A DNA stretch of 10,808 nt from Sanchytrium tribonematis (GCA_018985235.1 JADGIG010000282.1:1-10808), one strand, 5' to 3'. Positions 1 through 7,912 are shown, counted from the first letter of the stretch. Made by a program: numbers and translations. Notes: generated from the sequence alone by a model not told the origin.

Positions 1-214
1 CTCAAAATTAGATCATTATTATTGGAATGTGGCATCTGTGAGAGGGGTTGTAGATCCAACATTTGCACCTAAAATGTTTATTCCATTTGATCAATTGATT
101 ACCAAGGGACGTGTGGTGCATACCATTGCGACTCAGGTGAGTGAGAAGCAAGTTGTGTGTCAAAATGGGGAAAAGATTAATTTTGATATTTTGGTGATTG
201 CGACTGGCATATGA
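1..214 (+). pseudogene. Truncated AIF/FSP1-like FAD-dependent oxidoreductase (5' end outside window, 3' end lost)
   Basis: The reading frame is open from base 2 to a TGA at 212-214 and encodes about 70 residues of a pyridine-nucleotide-disulphide oxidoreductase of the AIF/AIFM2 (FSP1) type. Recognisable blocks are YYWNVASVRGVVDP, then FAPKMFIPFDQL, then the QNGEKINFDILVIATG stretch, in which the (F/Y)DxLVIATG motif belongs to the FAD-binding fold. Family members use NAD(P)H to reduce quinones or other acceptors and run to about 350-400 residues, with a second Rossmann fold (GGGxxGxE) soon after ATGS. Here the similarity ends exactly at ATG-G, followed by Ile and a stop, where the retrotransposon ORF begins. 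The lost part is not found on the far side of the element, so this is a broken gene or a gene fragment. The family call rests on motif recognition; the GTG at 29 is an internal codon, not a start. Confidence 0.72.
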
Positions 215-3200
215 AACGCCTCCTTTTCAGTAAAGAAACTTTGATTTCATCGGTAACACCAACATTCTTTATTTTGAAGAAAAAAGCAACAAAAAAGAAC
301 CATAAACGACCTGCCAAGCGTATTTTGCAACTTTCCAATTTTTTTAAAAATTTCAATTCACAACTATTTTGGATAACAAAAAAATGTCCCGATCAGCGTG
401 ATTTACTTTGTACTTTTTGTGATCAGTCACAGGACCTGATGTTATCTGATGACCAATCAGATCTTGAGACAGGAGCCACCAATCGTACAACAGACTTGGT
501 AAATCTATTAAATTCAAAAATTTCCCCTTGGACTATGGAATCACTACCAAGAATTGACACATCAACGAAAAAGGCATTAGAAGCCTATAAAAAAGGAATT
601 ATTGGAGTGAATATGGCACATTTCTTTGTCTTGAATGTTCCAATTTACGGAAAAGATGAAGATGGATACGTTGACACTTTACCATTGAAGAGAATTTGCG
701 CTAAAATTGCAAAAATCAAGGACCGACAAATTCCTAGAATAGAATTCATCTACAATAATTCAATATTAGAGGTTATTTTACCAAAACGTAATGAAGATGC
801 AGTTAAAACAGCATTTGCTGCACTTAAATATAACCCAGAATTTTCTGAGTACTCCCAAATTGAAATTCTTAGCCGATCTGACTGGATTTCCCATTTTAAA
901 TCTACTGAAATTTCCGAATTAAAGAAGGAGTGTAGAAGAATTGGGAATTCAGTTGCCAAACTAGCATATCTAATTAAACAATCAGATAAAGACACAAAAT
1001 ACAAAAATGATGTTTCGGATAAACTTTTAAAATTGGCAAAACAATTAGATAAGAACTTTGAACCAGATCAATTTCTTGTGCTGGTCAAAAAACACATCAA
1101 AGTGGTTAATTCAAAAAATTTGAATTTGGACCTCAATTTTTCTAAGAATTCAGGTGAAAGAGCGGCTATTAATCCACTTTTACAATCCCTGTTTCACCCC
1201 TCAAATGATGCAACCATGGACAATGATCATAATTCAGATCAAAATTCACTAAACGATGACTCCCCCGTAACCCCAATCTCCCAAACTGCACAAGATTTGC
1301 TATCCCAAAAGCAAGTTCGATCCACAAGAAATGAAATTGATACATTGAATATGGGTCAATTTCAACTCACCATCAATGGCAATAGTCAAATTCAACATTT
1401 AGATAGACAAATCTCAATCCGGAATTTGCTAGATTTGCATCAATGCGAACATTATTTATTTAATCTGGAATGCGGATTTGATCTGAATACAATAGTCACA
1501 CCAGGGGCATCAATTATATTATTCAACAATAATGTTGATGTTCGTTCTATAGGCTGTAACATCTTTGGTAAAAAGACCACAATTCTTGCACCGCGAGAAT
1601 TTTCCTTCCATCAGCTACTTCCACTAAATCTTCATTCTAATTTTGAATCCACTCACATTATTAAAATTAATCACATTCAAATTCATCATGATTTTATCCA
1701 AACTACAGCAATTGATCACATAGAAATTACGTTATTAAATTTTTCTAATTATTTATCATCTTTTTCTTATGACAATTCACAATCAGGCATAAATATCATA
1801 TTCAAATATTTTCAATTACCCAGCAAATGTATGTACACCCAATCAGCAGATTGGTTCTCATTTATTGCGGAATTAAGTTCAAAATTTAAACTTGATTTGG
1901 GATCTCTAAATATCTATCAAAATGGCATTCTTCAACTTAATAATTTTAAAATACAAAACGATGATCAAATTTTTGTCACTGGCAAGCAACTAGGAGGTTC
2001 AAAATACAACCTCCGAACTCGCAAATCCACCTTCTACAATTCCAAAATTCAGATTGACCTGTCCACTATAAAGCAAAATGTTCATACTTCTATTCAGCTT
2101 GACGTATCACGTATTGGATACTACAATATTGATGGTCTCCGTTCCAAATACTCAACCATTTGTCCAATTATGGAAAATAACAATATTGATTTATTGTTTC
2201 TCAGTGAGACCAAACTAGGCAAACATAATTCTATTGGTCAACCAATTGTCTTCCATACTGACACTGTCAATAATCAGTATGGTATGGCATTGGCCTTACA
2301 TCCCAAGTATATACATAGAAATATTTCAATTCAGTCATCCTCTTCTTATCATATTAATATTGATATAGATGAATTGAACATCTTGGCAATTTATATTCCA
2401 CATAAAATCAAAGACAAGTTTAAATTTTATCAAGAACATTTTGTCAAATATATAAATGAAAACACCTATTTGATTGGTGATTTTAATGTCGCCTTAAAAA
2501 ACGATTCGCTACCAATCACAAATTTGTTTAAAAGTGACTTGTTCCGCAAACAATTAATTTATCATGACATCCCCGATACGATGTTCACCTTTTATAGGGA
2601 AACAAGAAATGGAATTGAAACAACCCAACCTGATCATCTTATAATCCCATTAGATCCAAAAAGAAAGGTTGTGAATTCAGGCACAATTTTATTCCCGATT
2701 TCATATCACTGTCTACTTTATTTTGATATTTCAGTGACCCAAATCCCATTACTTCCAAAAAATCCAAAAATTAGATCTTACAAATTGTCTGAAGAACAGA
2801 TTAATTTCGAATTCCAACACAATTTGGATTTAGAACTTATCAAATCAAGAACAACTTTTCTTAGCCTGGTCGATAAACCACAAGATTTCCTCAACTCATT
2901 ATCTGTAGATAAAAAACTAGAAATTGCAAATGAATCCTATTTAATTCTGCAAAATATCTGTGTAAAATCCGCAAAAATGGCTGCCGGAATGACTCAAGCC
3001 ATTCCGACTGAATTGAATAATGATTTATTTAATTTGGGTCAAGAATTGCTCACAAACTACAATTCAACCACAAAATTGAAAGTCAAAAGATATCAAAAAT
3101 CTTTTTTAGAACTAAATAAAGAGCGTCATAATAGACTGGATGACTCGGAATTTATTAAGCAACTTAAATATCGAAGAAGAAGAAAATTTAACAAAGACAC

Positions 3201-5439
3201 AATGATGGACTATCGCAAATTGGACCAATATATTGATTTGTTGAAATTCAAATGGAATACAGGAGAATCTGTCGATTTAAATTGTAATTTTCCTTGCTCC
3301 ACTGATTCCTTCCGATTTTCCACCGATGACCTCAACAACGCCTTGAAATCACTTCCCAAAGGCAAATCTAGTGGACCTGACAACATAGATTCAGAGATGT
3401 TGCGGAATGCCTCGAACTCATTTAAAGAAATGCTTTTAAAATTTTTTAATTTATGTCTTGTAATGGGTATAACACCCGATCTATTGAAATGTAGTGATTT
3501 GATTGGATTATACAAAAAGGGAGACGGTACAGATTTTGTCAACCATTACAGATACATTGGTATCTCTTCACAAGTTAAAAAACTGTTCTGTAAAATGATT
3601 TCCAACGAAATTTATAACATTTTTATGCCTTCCCATCGTCAATATGGCTATCAGCCAAATTTAAGTGTTAGTGACTGTGTTTTTGATGTTAATGCTGAGA
3701 TTGAGAGATTGGAAAATGCAAACATAAAGTTCAAAGTCCATCAGTTAGATGTAAAAAGTGCTTTCGATAAATTGGATAGAACATCTATTTATAACTTCCT
3801 CACGTCCGCCAATTGCTCCATCATGTTTAAGCAGATCATTTGGGAGCTTTGTAGATCTCAAAACATAAGGCTCCGACTGGGCCAATTTACTTCAAAATAT
3901 GTTTCAACCAATCAAGGTGTCACTCAGGGTGATGTCTTGAGTCCTAAATTGTTCTCTATAATGCTTGATTTGTGTTTTGTAGACTGGGATGAAAGTCGAG
4001 GCAAAATATTTATATTCGCTGACGATCTATTATTTATTGAAATTTTAAGTGATCATTCTGTGTCTGCAAATGTTATTGATGAGTTTAATCAAAGATTGTC
4101 AACCATTGGCTTAGAATTGTCAATGGAAAAATGTGAGACACTTGGTGAAAATTACTCTAAATACTTGGGATATCAAATCTGTAATCGTGGGATTGACATG
4201 AATCAACAAATTAAAATTAACTTGAAGAATGCCCACCATAAGGTGCGAGAATTGGGTAAACTAGGCGTCTTCAAAAATACGGTTTCAGTTTCCAAACTAA
4301 TGCGGTGTTTAGGAAGTTCAGTTCTTCCTACACTGGAATTTGGTCTTCAGATTTGGAATCCAGATCCAAAGGATTGCAAGAAAATTGACAAGTTTCTAAA
4401 AGACACAATTAGAAATTACTCAGGTGCTGGTCGAATGACTGCATTGCCAGACTTGTACGAAATTTACAATTTCACAGAGTACTTTTATCGTTGGCAGAGT
4501 CGGCATATTTCTTGGAATAATCACTTATCACATAGAAATGGCACATTAGATATAGTATATAATGAAAAAATTTCCTACTCATTTAAACCACATAAAAAAT
4601 TGAAAGATTTAAATCAGAACTATCCCGGATTAACGCGATTATTAAATCGCCAAGTGCCTCTAAAACCAATAAGATGTCCAATTTGCAAATTAGAGCACAA
4701 AGTTGCAAATGGGTCCGTTTTGTGCTTCAAAAACTTTATTCAATCCTTAAATTCCTTATGCGAAACACCTCAGTGTCATCAATTAACTAGATTAGACATT
4801 GATATGTATTTATTAAATAACCAATCAGAATTGGTATCTAACATTCCGAATAGAGTCACTCACATCTACACTGATGGTAGTTTGGTGAATAGTTCTGCTA
4901 CGTGTGCATATTTAATTATTCAGAATGGAGGTTGTAAAATAAAATCTGCCAATATCAGTCATTTGAATGTAAAAAGCAGCACTCGTGCTGAAATAATTGG
5001 TGTAATTTACGCAATGAATGATTCAGAATTAAATTTACAAAATGAAATTATTGTCCACAGTGACAGTAAAAGTGCTATTGCTAGCATTGAGAATTTTCAA
5101 AATGGTAAAAATTATGCAAAAATACAGTGTGGTGATTTACTCGTTCAAAGTAAATTGATGCATAAATCAGTTCAAATGAAATGGGTAAAGGCTCACTCTG
5201 GTGTAGTTGGTAATGAAATATGTGACAAATTGTGCTGCTTAGATAGTGAAATTGATGCATCCTTGGAAATGATGATATCTGAGAATAGTAGAATCGCAAT
5301 GGATTCATTTGCAAATATTGCGCGAATTAATGGACATTTCCTTCATAAATTGAATGAAACAATCAGATGGTCTGATGCAAAGCAAGCACTCATTAGAAAT
5401 AATATTAATTCTTTATTAAAAGAGTATTTCAACGAATAA
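211..5439 (+). CDS. LINE polyprotein: RRM-like / Ub-like / APE endonuclease / reverse transcriptase / RNase H, 1742 aa
   Basis: Residues about 135-225 look like an RRM (hydrophobic strand at 137-143, helix, then strands and helix at 175-206), followed by a basic helical stretch, so an ORF1-type RNA-binding part seems fused in frame. Two beta-grasp-like segments follow, 381-440 and 526-596, the latter ending in Gly595-Gly596. The APE endonuclease spans about 635-840, with Asn639, Glu666, Asp757/Asn759 (GDFN), Asp808 and His833; the residue before His833 is Tyr832 where Asp is usual. The reverse transcriptase covers about 1030-1350, with LDVKSAFD (Asp1180), GVTQGDVLSP (1236-1245) and FADD (Asp1271-Asp1272). 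A possible knuckle is Cys1489, Cys1492, His1496, Cys1505. RNase H spans about 1545-1680 with Asp1555, Glu1594, Asp1618, His1662 and Asp1672, a full catalytic set. Met211 is the first ATG after an in-frame stop at 184-186; the ATG at codon 135 is an alternative start. Confidence 0.9.
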   Translation: MKRLLFSKETLISSVTPTFFILKKKATKKNHKRPAKRILQLSNFFKNFNSQLFWITKKCPDQRDLLCTFCDQSQDLMLSDDQSDLETGATNRTTDLVNLLNSKISPWTMESLPRIDTSTKKALEAYKKGIIGVNMAHFFVLNVPIYGKDEDGYVDTLPLKRICAKIAKIKDRQIPRIEFIYNNSILEVILPKRNEDAVKTAFAALKYNPEFSEYSQIEILSRSDWISHFKSTEISELKKECRRIGNSVAKLAYLIKQSDKDTKYKNDVSDKLLKLAKQLDKNFEPDQFLVLVKKHIKVVNSKNLNLDLNFSKNSGERAAINPLLQSLFHPSNDATMDNDHNSDQNSLNDDSPVTPISQTAQDLLSQKQVRSTRNEIDTLNMGQFQLTINGNSQIQHLDRQISIRNLLDLHQCEHYLFNLECGFDLNTIVTPGASIILFNNNVDVRSIGCNIFGKKTTILAPREFSFHQLLPLNLHSNFESTHIIKINHIQIHHDFIQTTAIDHIEITLLNFSNYLSSFSYDNSQSGINIIFKYFQLPSKCMYTQSADWFSFIAELSSKFKLDLGSLNIYQNGILQLNNFKIQNDDQIFVTGKQLGGSKYNLRTRKSTFYNSKIQIDLSTIKQNVHTSIQLDVSRIGYYNIDGLRSKYSTICPIMENNNIDLLFLSETKLGKHNSIGQPIVFHTDTVNNQYGMALALHPKYIHRNISIQSSSSYHINIDIDELNILAIYIPHKIKDKFKFYQEHFVKYINENTYLIGDFNVALKNDSLPITNLFKSDLFRKQLIYHDIPDTMFTFYRETRNGIETTQPDHLIIPLDPKRKVVNSGTILFPISYHCLLYFDISVTQIPLLPKNPKIRSYKLSEEQINFEFQHNLDLELIKSRTTFLSLVDKPQDFLNSLSVDKKLEIANESYLILQNICVKSAKMAAGMTQAIPTELNNDLFNLGQELLTNYNSTTKLKVKRYQKSFLELNKERHNRLDDSEFIKQLKYRRRRKFNKDTMMDYRKLDQYIDLLKFKWNTGESVDLNCNFPCSTDSFRFSTDDLNNALKSLPKGKSSGPDNIDSEMLRNASNSFKEMLLKFFNLCLVMGITPDLLKCSDLIGLYKKGDGTDFVNHYRYIGISSQVKKLFCKMISNEIYNIFMPSHRQYGYQPNLSVSDCVFDVNAEIERLENANIKFKVHQLDVKSAFDKLDRTSIYNFLTSANCSIMFKQIIWELCRSQNIRLRLGQFTSKYVSTNQGVTQGDVLSPKLFSIMLDLCFVDWDESRGKIFIFADDLLFIEILSDHSVSANVIDEFNQRLSTIGLELSMEKCETLGENYSKYLGYQICNRGIDMNQQIKINLKNAHHKVRELGKLGVFKNTVSVSKLMRCLGSSVLPTLEFGLQIWNPDPKDCKKIDKFLKDTIRNYSGAGRMTALPDLYEIYNFTEYFYRWQSRHISWNNHLSHRNGTLDIVYNEKISYSFKPHKKLKDLNQNYPGLTRLLNRQVPLKPIRCPICKLEHKVANGSVLCFKNFIQSLNSLCETPQCHQLTRLDIDMYLLNNQSELVSNIPNRVTHIYTDGSLVNSSATCAYLIIQNGGCKIKSANISHLNVKSSTRAEIIGVIYAMNDSELNLQNEIIVHSDSKSAIASIENFQNGKNYAKIQCGDLLVQSKLMHKSVQMKWVKAHSGVVGNEICDKLCCLDSEIDASLEMMISENSRIAMDSFANIARINGHFLHKLNETIRWSDAKQALIRNNINSLLKEYFNE

Positions 5440-5444
5440 ATAAC

Positions 5445-5463
5445 CAGCAGTCTTTGACTGCTG
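5445..5463 (+). repeat. Perfect 8-bp inverted repeat (3' UTR hairpin of the LINE)
   Basis: CAGCAGTC (5445-5452), a TTT loop (5453-5455) and GACTGCTG (5456-5463) form a perfect stem that starts 5 bp after the ORF stop and ends 8 bp before the poly-A tract. In several LINE families a 3' stem-loop is the recognition structure for the element's own reverse transcriptase. That role here is inferred from position; the pairing itself is seen directly. Confidence 0.8.
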
Positions 5464-5471
5464 CATTCAGT

Positions 5472-5484
5472 AAAAAAAAAAAAA
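5472..5484 (+). repeat. A13 tail marking the 3' end of the retrotransposon
   Basis: A run of thirteen A residues follows the 3' hairpin and is succeeded at once by unrelated, protein-like flanking sequence. It is the expected poly-A tail of a target-primed insertion. Confidence 0.8.
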
Positions 5485-5485
5485 T

Positions 5486-5662
5486 ATAAATGGGAATATA
5501 GATAGCCATCAGGTGAAATTAATTTGGATTATGTGAGTTAAACAATATTCGATATCATTGCCAAGTTTAAATTTTAATGCAAATCAAGTATATTTCAATA
5601 TTTCCCACAATTCATTTGTCGGATCTTTCCCACAAGATATTCAATTTGATTATTATTGGTAG
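5486..5662 (+). pseudogene. Remnant of a leucine-rich-repeat protein gene (C-terminal fragment)
   Basis: One forward frame from the poly-A junction to a TAG at 5660-5662 reads like plant-type LRR sequence. It contains INGNIDS near the start and, further on, FNISHNSFVGSFPQDI, which matches the xLxxNxFxGxxPxxI repeat pattern. The two matching glycines are about 44 residues apart, consistent with two repeats of about 22. The frame is broken by one TGA at 5534-5536. That TGA sits inside GTGAGT, which looks like a splice donor with an AG at 5564-5565, so a 33-nt in-frame mini-intron is an alternative to a nonsense mutation. No start codon or upstream repeats are present; the LINE lies where they should be. 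The family call rests on a short motif and is tentative. Confidence 0.42.
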
Positions 5663-5734
5663 TAAAATGCCAATTCATAAATACAAATCAAATATTGAGC
5701 ATCTAATGACTGAATAGCTATTCTATTTATTAAA

Positions 5735-6472
5735 TCATGGTTGTTTTGCACTACTTACTTCAATAAATAGTAATTTGCCATTATTTATCAAATTGTTGAT
5801 TGTGTTTTTGCAATTCTGTGATGAATCAATGATATTTTTAAATCTCTTTGGATCTAATTCTATATTTAATCCATTAAAAATCACTTTAATCACACTACAT
5901 GCACCATGTTGATGTAATATTTTAAACAATTGAGTAGCTTGATTTGTTGTCAACCCCATTTGAATGATTTTATGAATAAGTGGTTGAATTTGATTAATAT
6001 TCGACTTGTTGACTTTGAAATTCTTGGGTACCTCGTTCAATGGGTGATGATCAATCAGATCAATCATTTCTGGATTATAAATATTAGTCAAAGCGATAGT
6101 CATTTCTTTAGATAGCGGAGTGACACCCAATAAACCATATATAAATTGAGTTGCCTCAATGAATTTGACTTGATCATCTGTTAATCCTATCCAATGAATA
6201 GATTGGAGATATAAAAACAAAACATCACTGTAATTAGATTTAGTAGTTAGACTTTTAATCAAATCACAATTCCCATTCTGACATGCGGATGCAGCTTCTT
6301 CAATAATCTGTTGTTGTTCCATTGGGGAAAATGAACATTCACTTTGAGTAGAATCAACCGGATGCGTAGGATCTACTTTTCGATTTTGAACTACACGACG
6401 CTCGTTACCGATTGTTTTTATGACGAACGGCATCACACAGAGTCCTGCAATAGCGATTAATGATGCCTTCAT
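5735..6472 (-). CDS. Secreted-type protein of a tandem paralogue pair, 245 aa
   Basis: I do not recognise a known family. The protein starts with a hydrophobic segment (residues 1-18, MKASLIAIAGLCVMPFVI) that looks like a signal peptide or signal anchor, followed by a polar, basic stretch. A cysteine motif then appears: Cys46 (in CSFS), Cys64 and Cys69 (in GNC). The rest is predicted mostly helical, with a WIGLTDDQVK motif near residue 95. It is clearly paralogous to the 444-aa product of the gene just upstream: the cysteine spacing is identical (C-x17-C-x4-C), the WIG motif is shared, and so is the C-terminal pattern of PLI(H/N)K(I/M)I then GL. It lacks an insertion of about 110 residues and the basic C-terminal tail of the larger copy. 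Its ATG lies 105 bp downstream of the neighbour's stop and carries the same promoter-like block. Confidence 0.75.
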   Translation of the reverse strand: MKASLIAIAGLCVMPFVIKTIGNERRVVQNRKVDPTHPVDSTQSECSFSPMEQQQIIEEAASACQNGNCDLIKSLTTKSNYSDVLFLYLQSIHWIGLTDDQVKFIEATQFIYGLLGVTPLSKEMTIALTNIYNPEMIDLIDHHPLNEVPKNFKVNKSNINQIQPLIHKIIQMGLTTNQATQLFKILHQHGACSVIKVIFNGLNIELDPKRFKNIIDSSQNCKNTINNLINNGKLLFIEVSSAKQP

Positions 6473-6540
6473 AAAGGGGATATTCTTTCGATTTCTTTTG
6501 ATAGCAGAAGGAGTGTCACATGGTTGTACAATGGTTTCAC
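6473..6540 (-). promoter_or_regulatory. Conserved upstream block of the 245-aa gene
   Basis: The 68 bp upstream of this ATG align without gaps to the 68 bp upstream of the paralogue at 7912, at about 75% identity overall. Identity rises to 23 of 24 positions in the distal part (6516-6539). On the coding strand this core includes the palindrome TTGTACAA and a direct repeat of ACCAT spaced by 6 bp. CCCC sits at -4 to -7 from the ATG. It is either a shared promoter/5' UTR or simply young duplicated sequence. Confidence 0.5.
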
Positions 6541-6577
6541 TTTCAAAATCAATTTACTTTTTATTTATTCTTATTTA

Positions 6578-7912
6578 TCAGCGAAAACGACCTTTGTTGC
6601 CTAGTCGTTGTTCTTTCTTTTCTGCTATACTTTTCTTCCACTTGACATAACGCAATACAATTGAATAAGCTTCACTCCATTTTGGTTGTTTCTCAAAAAT
6701 ACCTTGAGTAAATGCTTGTTCTAATTCATATTCCATTTCTTGTAATTCATACAACATCTTCCCTTTTAATAATGTTTTATAATCTTTTACAATCTTATGG
6801 TGAATGAATGATTTTGATGGTCCGTTTTCATCAAATGGAGACTTTAGCAAGTCTTTTAGCAATGTTGATGATAAATGAAACTGAATTTTGCCTTTTAGAA
6901 TCAATTTTTCAATGACAGTGTCGCATGCTGTTATTCTCAAATCACCAAACACAAAGCTGGCACTTCTAGGGGAAATAAAAATAGTTTTTGCACTAAAAAG
7001 GACCCACATTGTTTTGTACGCACCATTATAATACAATGCATTGAATATTTTTAAACTGACAGTTGAGTCAGGTAATCCCACTTCAATCATCTTGTTAATC
7101 AATGGCATAATTGGACTGATATCGGATTGATCTACACGATAGTCAACAGGGACTCTGCTATATGTAAAAGGGTGTTTAAAATCCAGTAAACTTACATCAT
7201 AATTATCAACTAAAAGTTGCGTAATTTCTTTCACATGTTTAGTGGCACCCAAGAATCCATTTGCCATTTGATACGCTAATATGGATTTGATTTCATCCTC
7301 TTTAAACCCAATCCACCCAGCTTTGTGCTCTTTTAAAAGCAAATGATCCCCATATTCAGATTTACCAGCAAAAATGATTAATTTAAATAATTTCTTTTGC
7401 GCGTCTGTCAATTGATTCATAAAGGCTGTCAACAATTCAGTATTGGTGATGACTTGTGGATAATTATGTAGAAGGTGAGGAAATCGACTATCAGTTGCAC
7501 TTTTGAAAGAGAGGAACAATTCGCCAATTACTTTATCTTTTACATCCTGATTTGTAAGAGAAGTCAAATAATGCATCAAAAATGCAAGACCAGCATCATA
7601 TCCGTTATCTAAACATGCATATAAATGTAATTTCAAGTCACTAATCAAATTAATGGAATTATCAAATGCAGTTTGGGCTAATTCGCAATTTCCTTTGTTG
7701 CACAATGAAGTAGCATACATCATAATTTCCTCTTGAACTCCAGAGGAGAATGAACACTTAGATTTAATCGCAGCAGAAATTTCGTTAATATTAGGCGGTT
7801 TTGACATAGATGCATGACGCACACCATTTTGACGAGATGCTCCGGATTGGGGTTGAAGGAATGCGTCTGACAGACAGATAGCCGACAATGCTGCGAGTCG
7901 TAGAGCTTTCAT
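6578..7912 (-). CDS. Secreted-type protein of a tandem paralogue pair, 444 aa
   Basis: The start is set at the ATG at 7912, aligned with the paralogue's start, because the longer frame to 7945 begins at TTG. The N terminus MKALRLAALSAICLSDAFLQ is a good signal-peptide candidate. Cys53, Cys71 and Cys76 reproduce the C-x17-C-x4-C pattern of the 245-aa paralogue, embedded in CSFS and CNKGNCEL. A WIGFKEDEIK motif and a helical body follow in the same order as in the paralogue. Relative to that copy it has about 110 extra residues between the cysteine motif and WIG, and a lysine-rich helical tail of about 90 residues (ending GNKGRFR). No enzymatic motif is visible and I assign no function; helical repeat-like structure is likely. 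Secretion or ER targeting is inferred from the N terminus only. Confidence 0.78.
   Translation of the reverse strand: MKALRLAALSAICLSDAFLQPQSGASRQNGVRHASMSKPPNINEISAAIKSKCSFSSGVQEEIMMYATSLCNKGNCELAQTAFDNSINLISDLKLHLYACLDNGYDAGLAFLMHYLTSLTNQDVKDKVIGELFLSFKSATDSRFPHLLHNYPQVITNTELLTAFMNQLTDAQKKLFKLIIFAGKSEYGDHLLLKEHKAGWIGFKEDEIKSILAYQMANGFLGATKHVKEITQLLVDNYDVSLLDFKHPFTYSRVPVDYRVDQSDISPIMPLINKMIEVGLPDSTVSLKIFNALYYNGAYKTMWVLFSAKTIFISPRSASFVFGDLRITACDTVIEKLILKGKIQFHLSSTLLKDLLKSPFDENGPSKSFIHHKIVKDYKTLLKGKMLYELQEMEYELEQAFTQGIFEKQPKWSEAYSIVLRYVKWKKSIAEKKEQRLGNKGRFR

Larger units (their letters stand above)
209..5484 (+). mobile_element. APE-type non-LTR retrotransposon (LINE) with RNase H and poly-A tail
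   Basis: The element is defined by one very long ORF encoding endonuclease, reverse transcriptase and RNase H in the order typical of the I/Tad-like superfamily. A 45-bp 3' UTR follows with a perfect hairpin and then thirteen A residues (5472-5484), the hallmark of target-primed reverse transcription. The 3' boundary is therefore well supported. The 5' boundary is only approximate: similarity to the upstream oxidoreductase stops at 208 and the ORF's first ATG is at 211, leaving no 5' UTR, so the copy may be slightly 5'-truncated. No convincing target-site duplication is visible between the bases before 209 and those after 5484. The absence of stops or frameshifts over 5.2 kb suggests a young copy. 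Confidence 0.9.

Noticed and set aside
202-210. GACTGGCAT before the LINE resembling GACTGCTGCAT at its 3' end (5456-5466), as a possible target-site duplication or template-switch trace
   Set aside because: The 3' copy lies inside the hairpin before the poly-A, not after it, so it cannot be a target-site duplication; the match is short enough for chance.
29-214. A complete small gene starting with GTG at 29
   Set aside because: The frame is open to the left edge with family-typical residues before it, so it is an internal fragment of a larger oxidoreductase.
3210-3542. 110-codon minus-strand ORF inside the LINE
   Set aside because: It lies opposite the start of the reverse transcriptase, has no recognisable domain, and is a shadow of the coding frame.
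6473-6540. Open frame upstream of the 245-aa ATG (reads PCDTPSAIK before the Met), similar to the other paralogue's upstream frame
   Set aside because: No in-frame ATG precedes it, and the same frame in the 444-aa copy has a TAA, so the similarity is better explained as a shared promoter/5' UTR.
5930-6650. Plus-strand ORFs of 61 and 76 codons opposite the secreted paralogues
   Set aside because: They overlap better-supported minus-strand genes and have no paralogous counterpart or domain.
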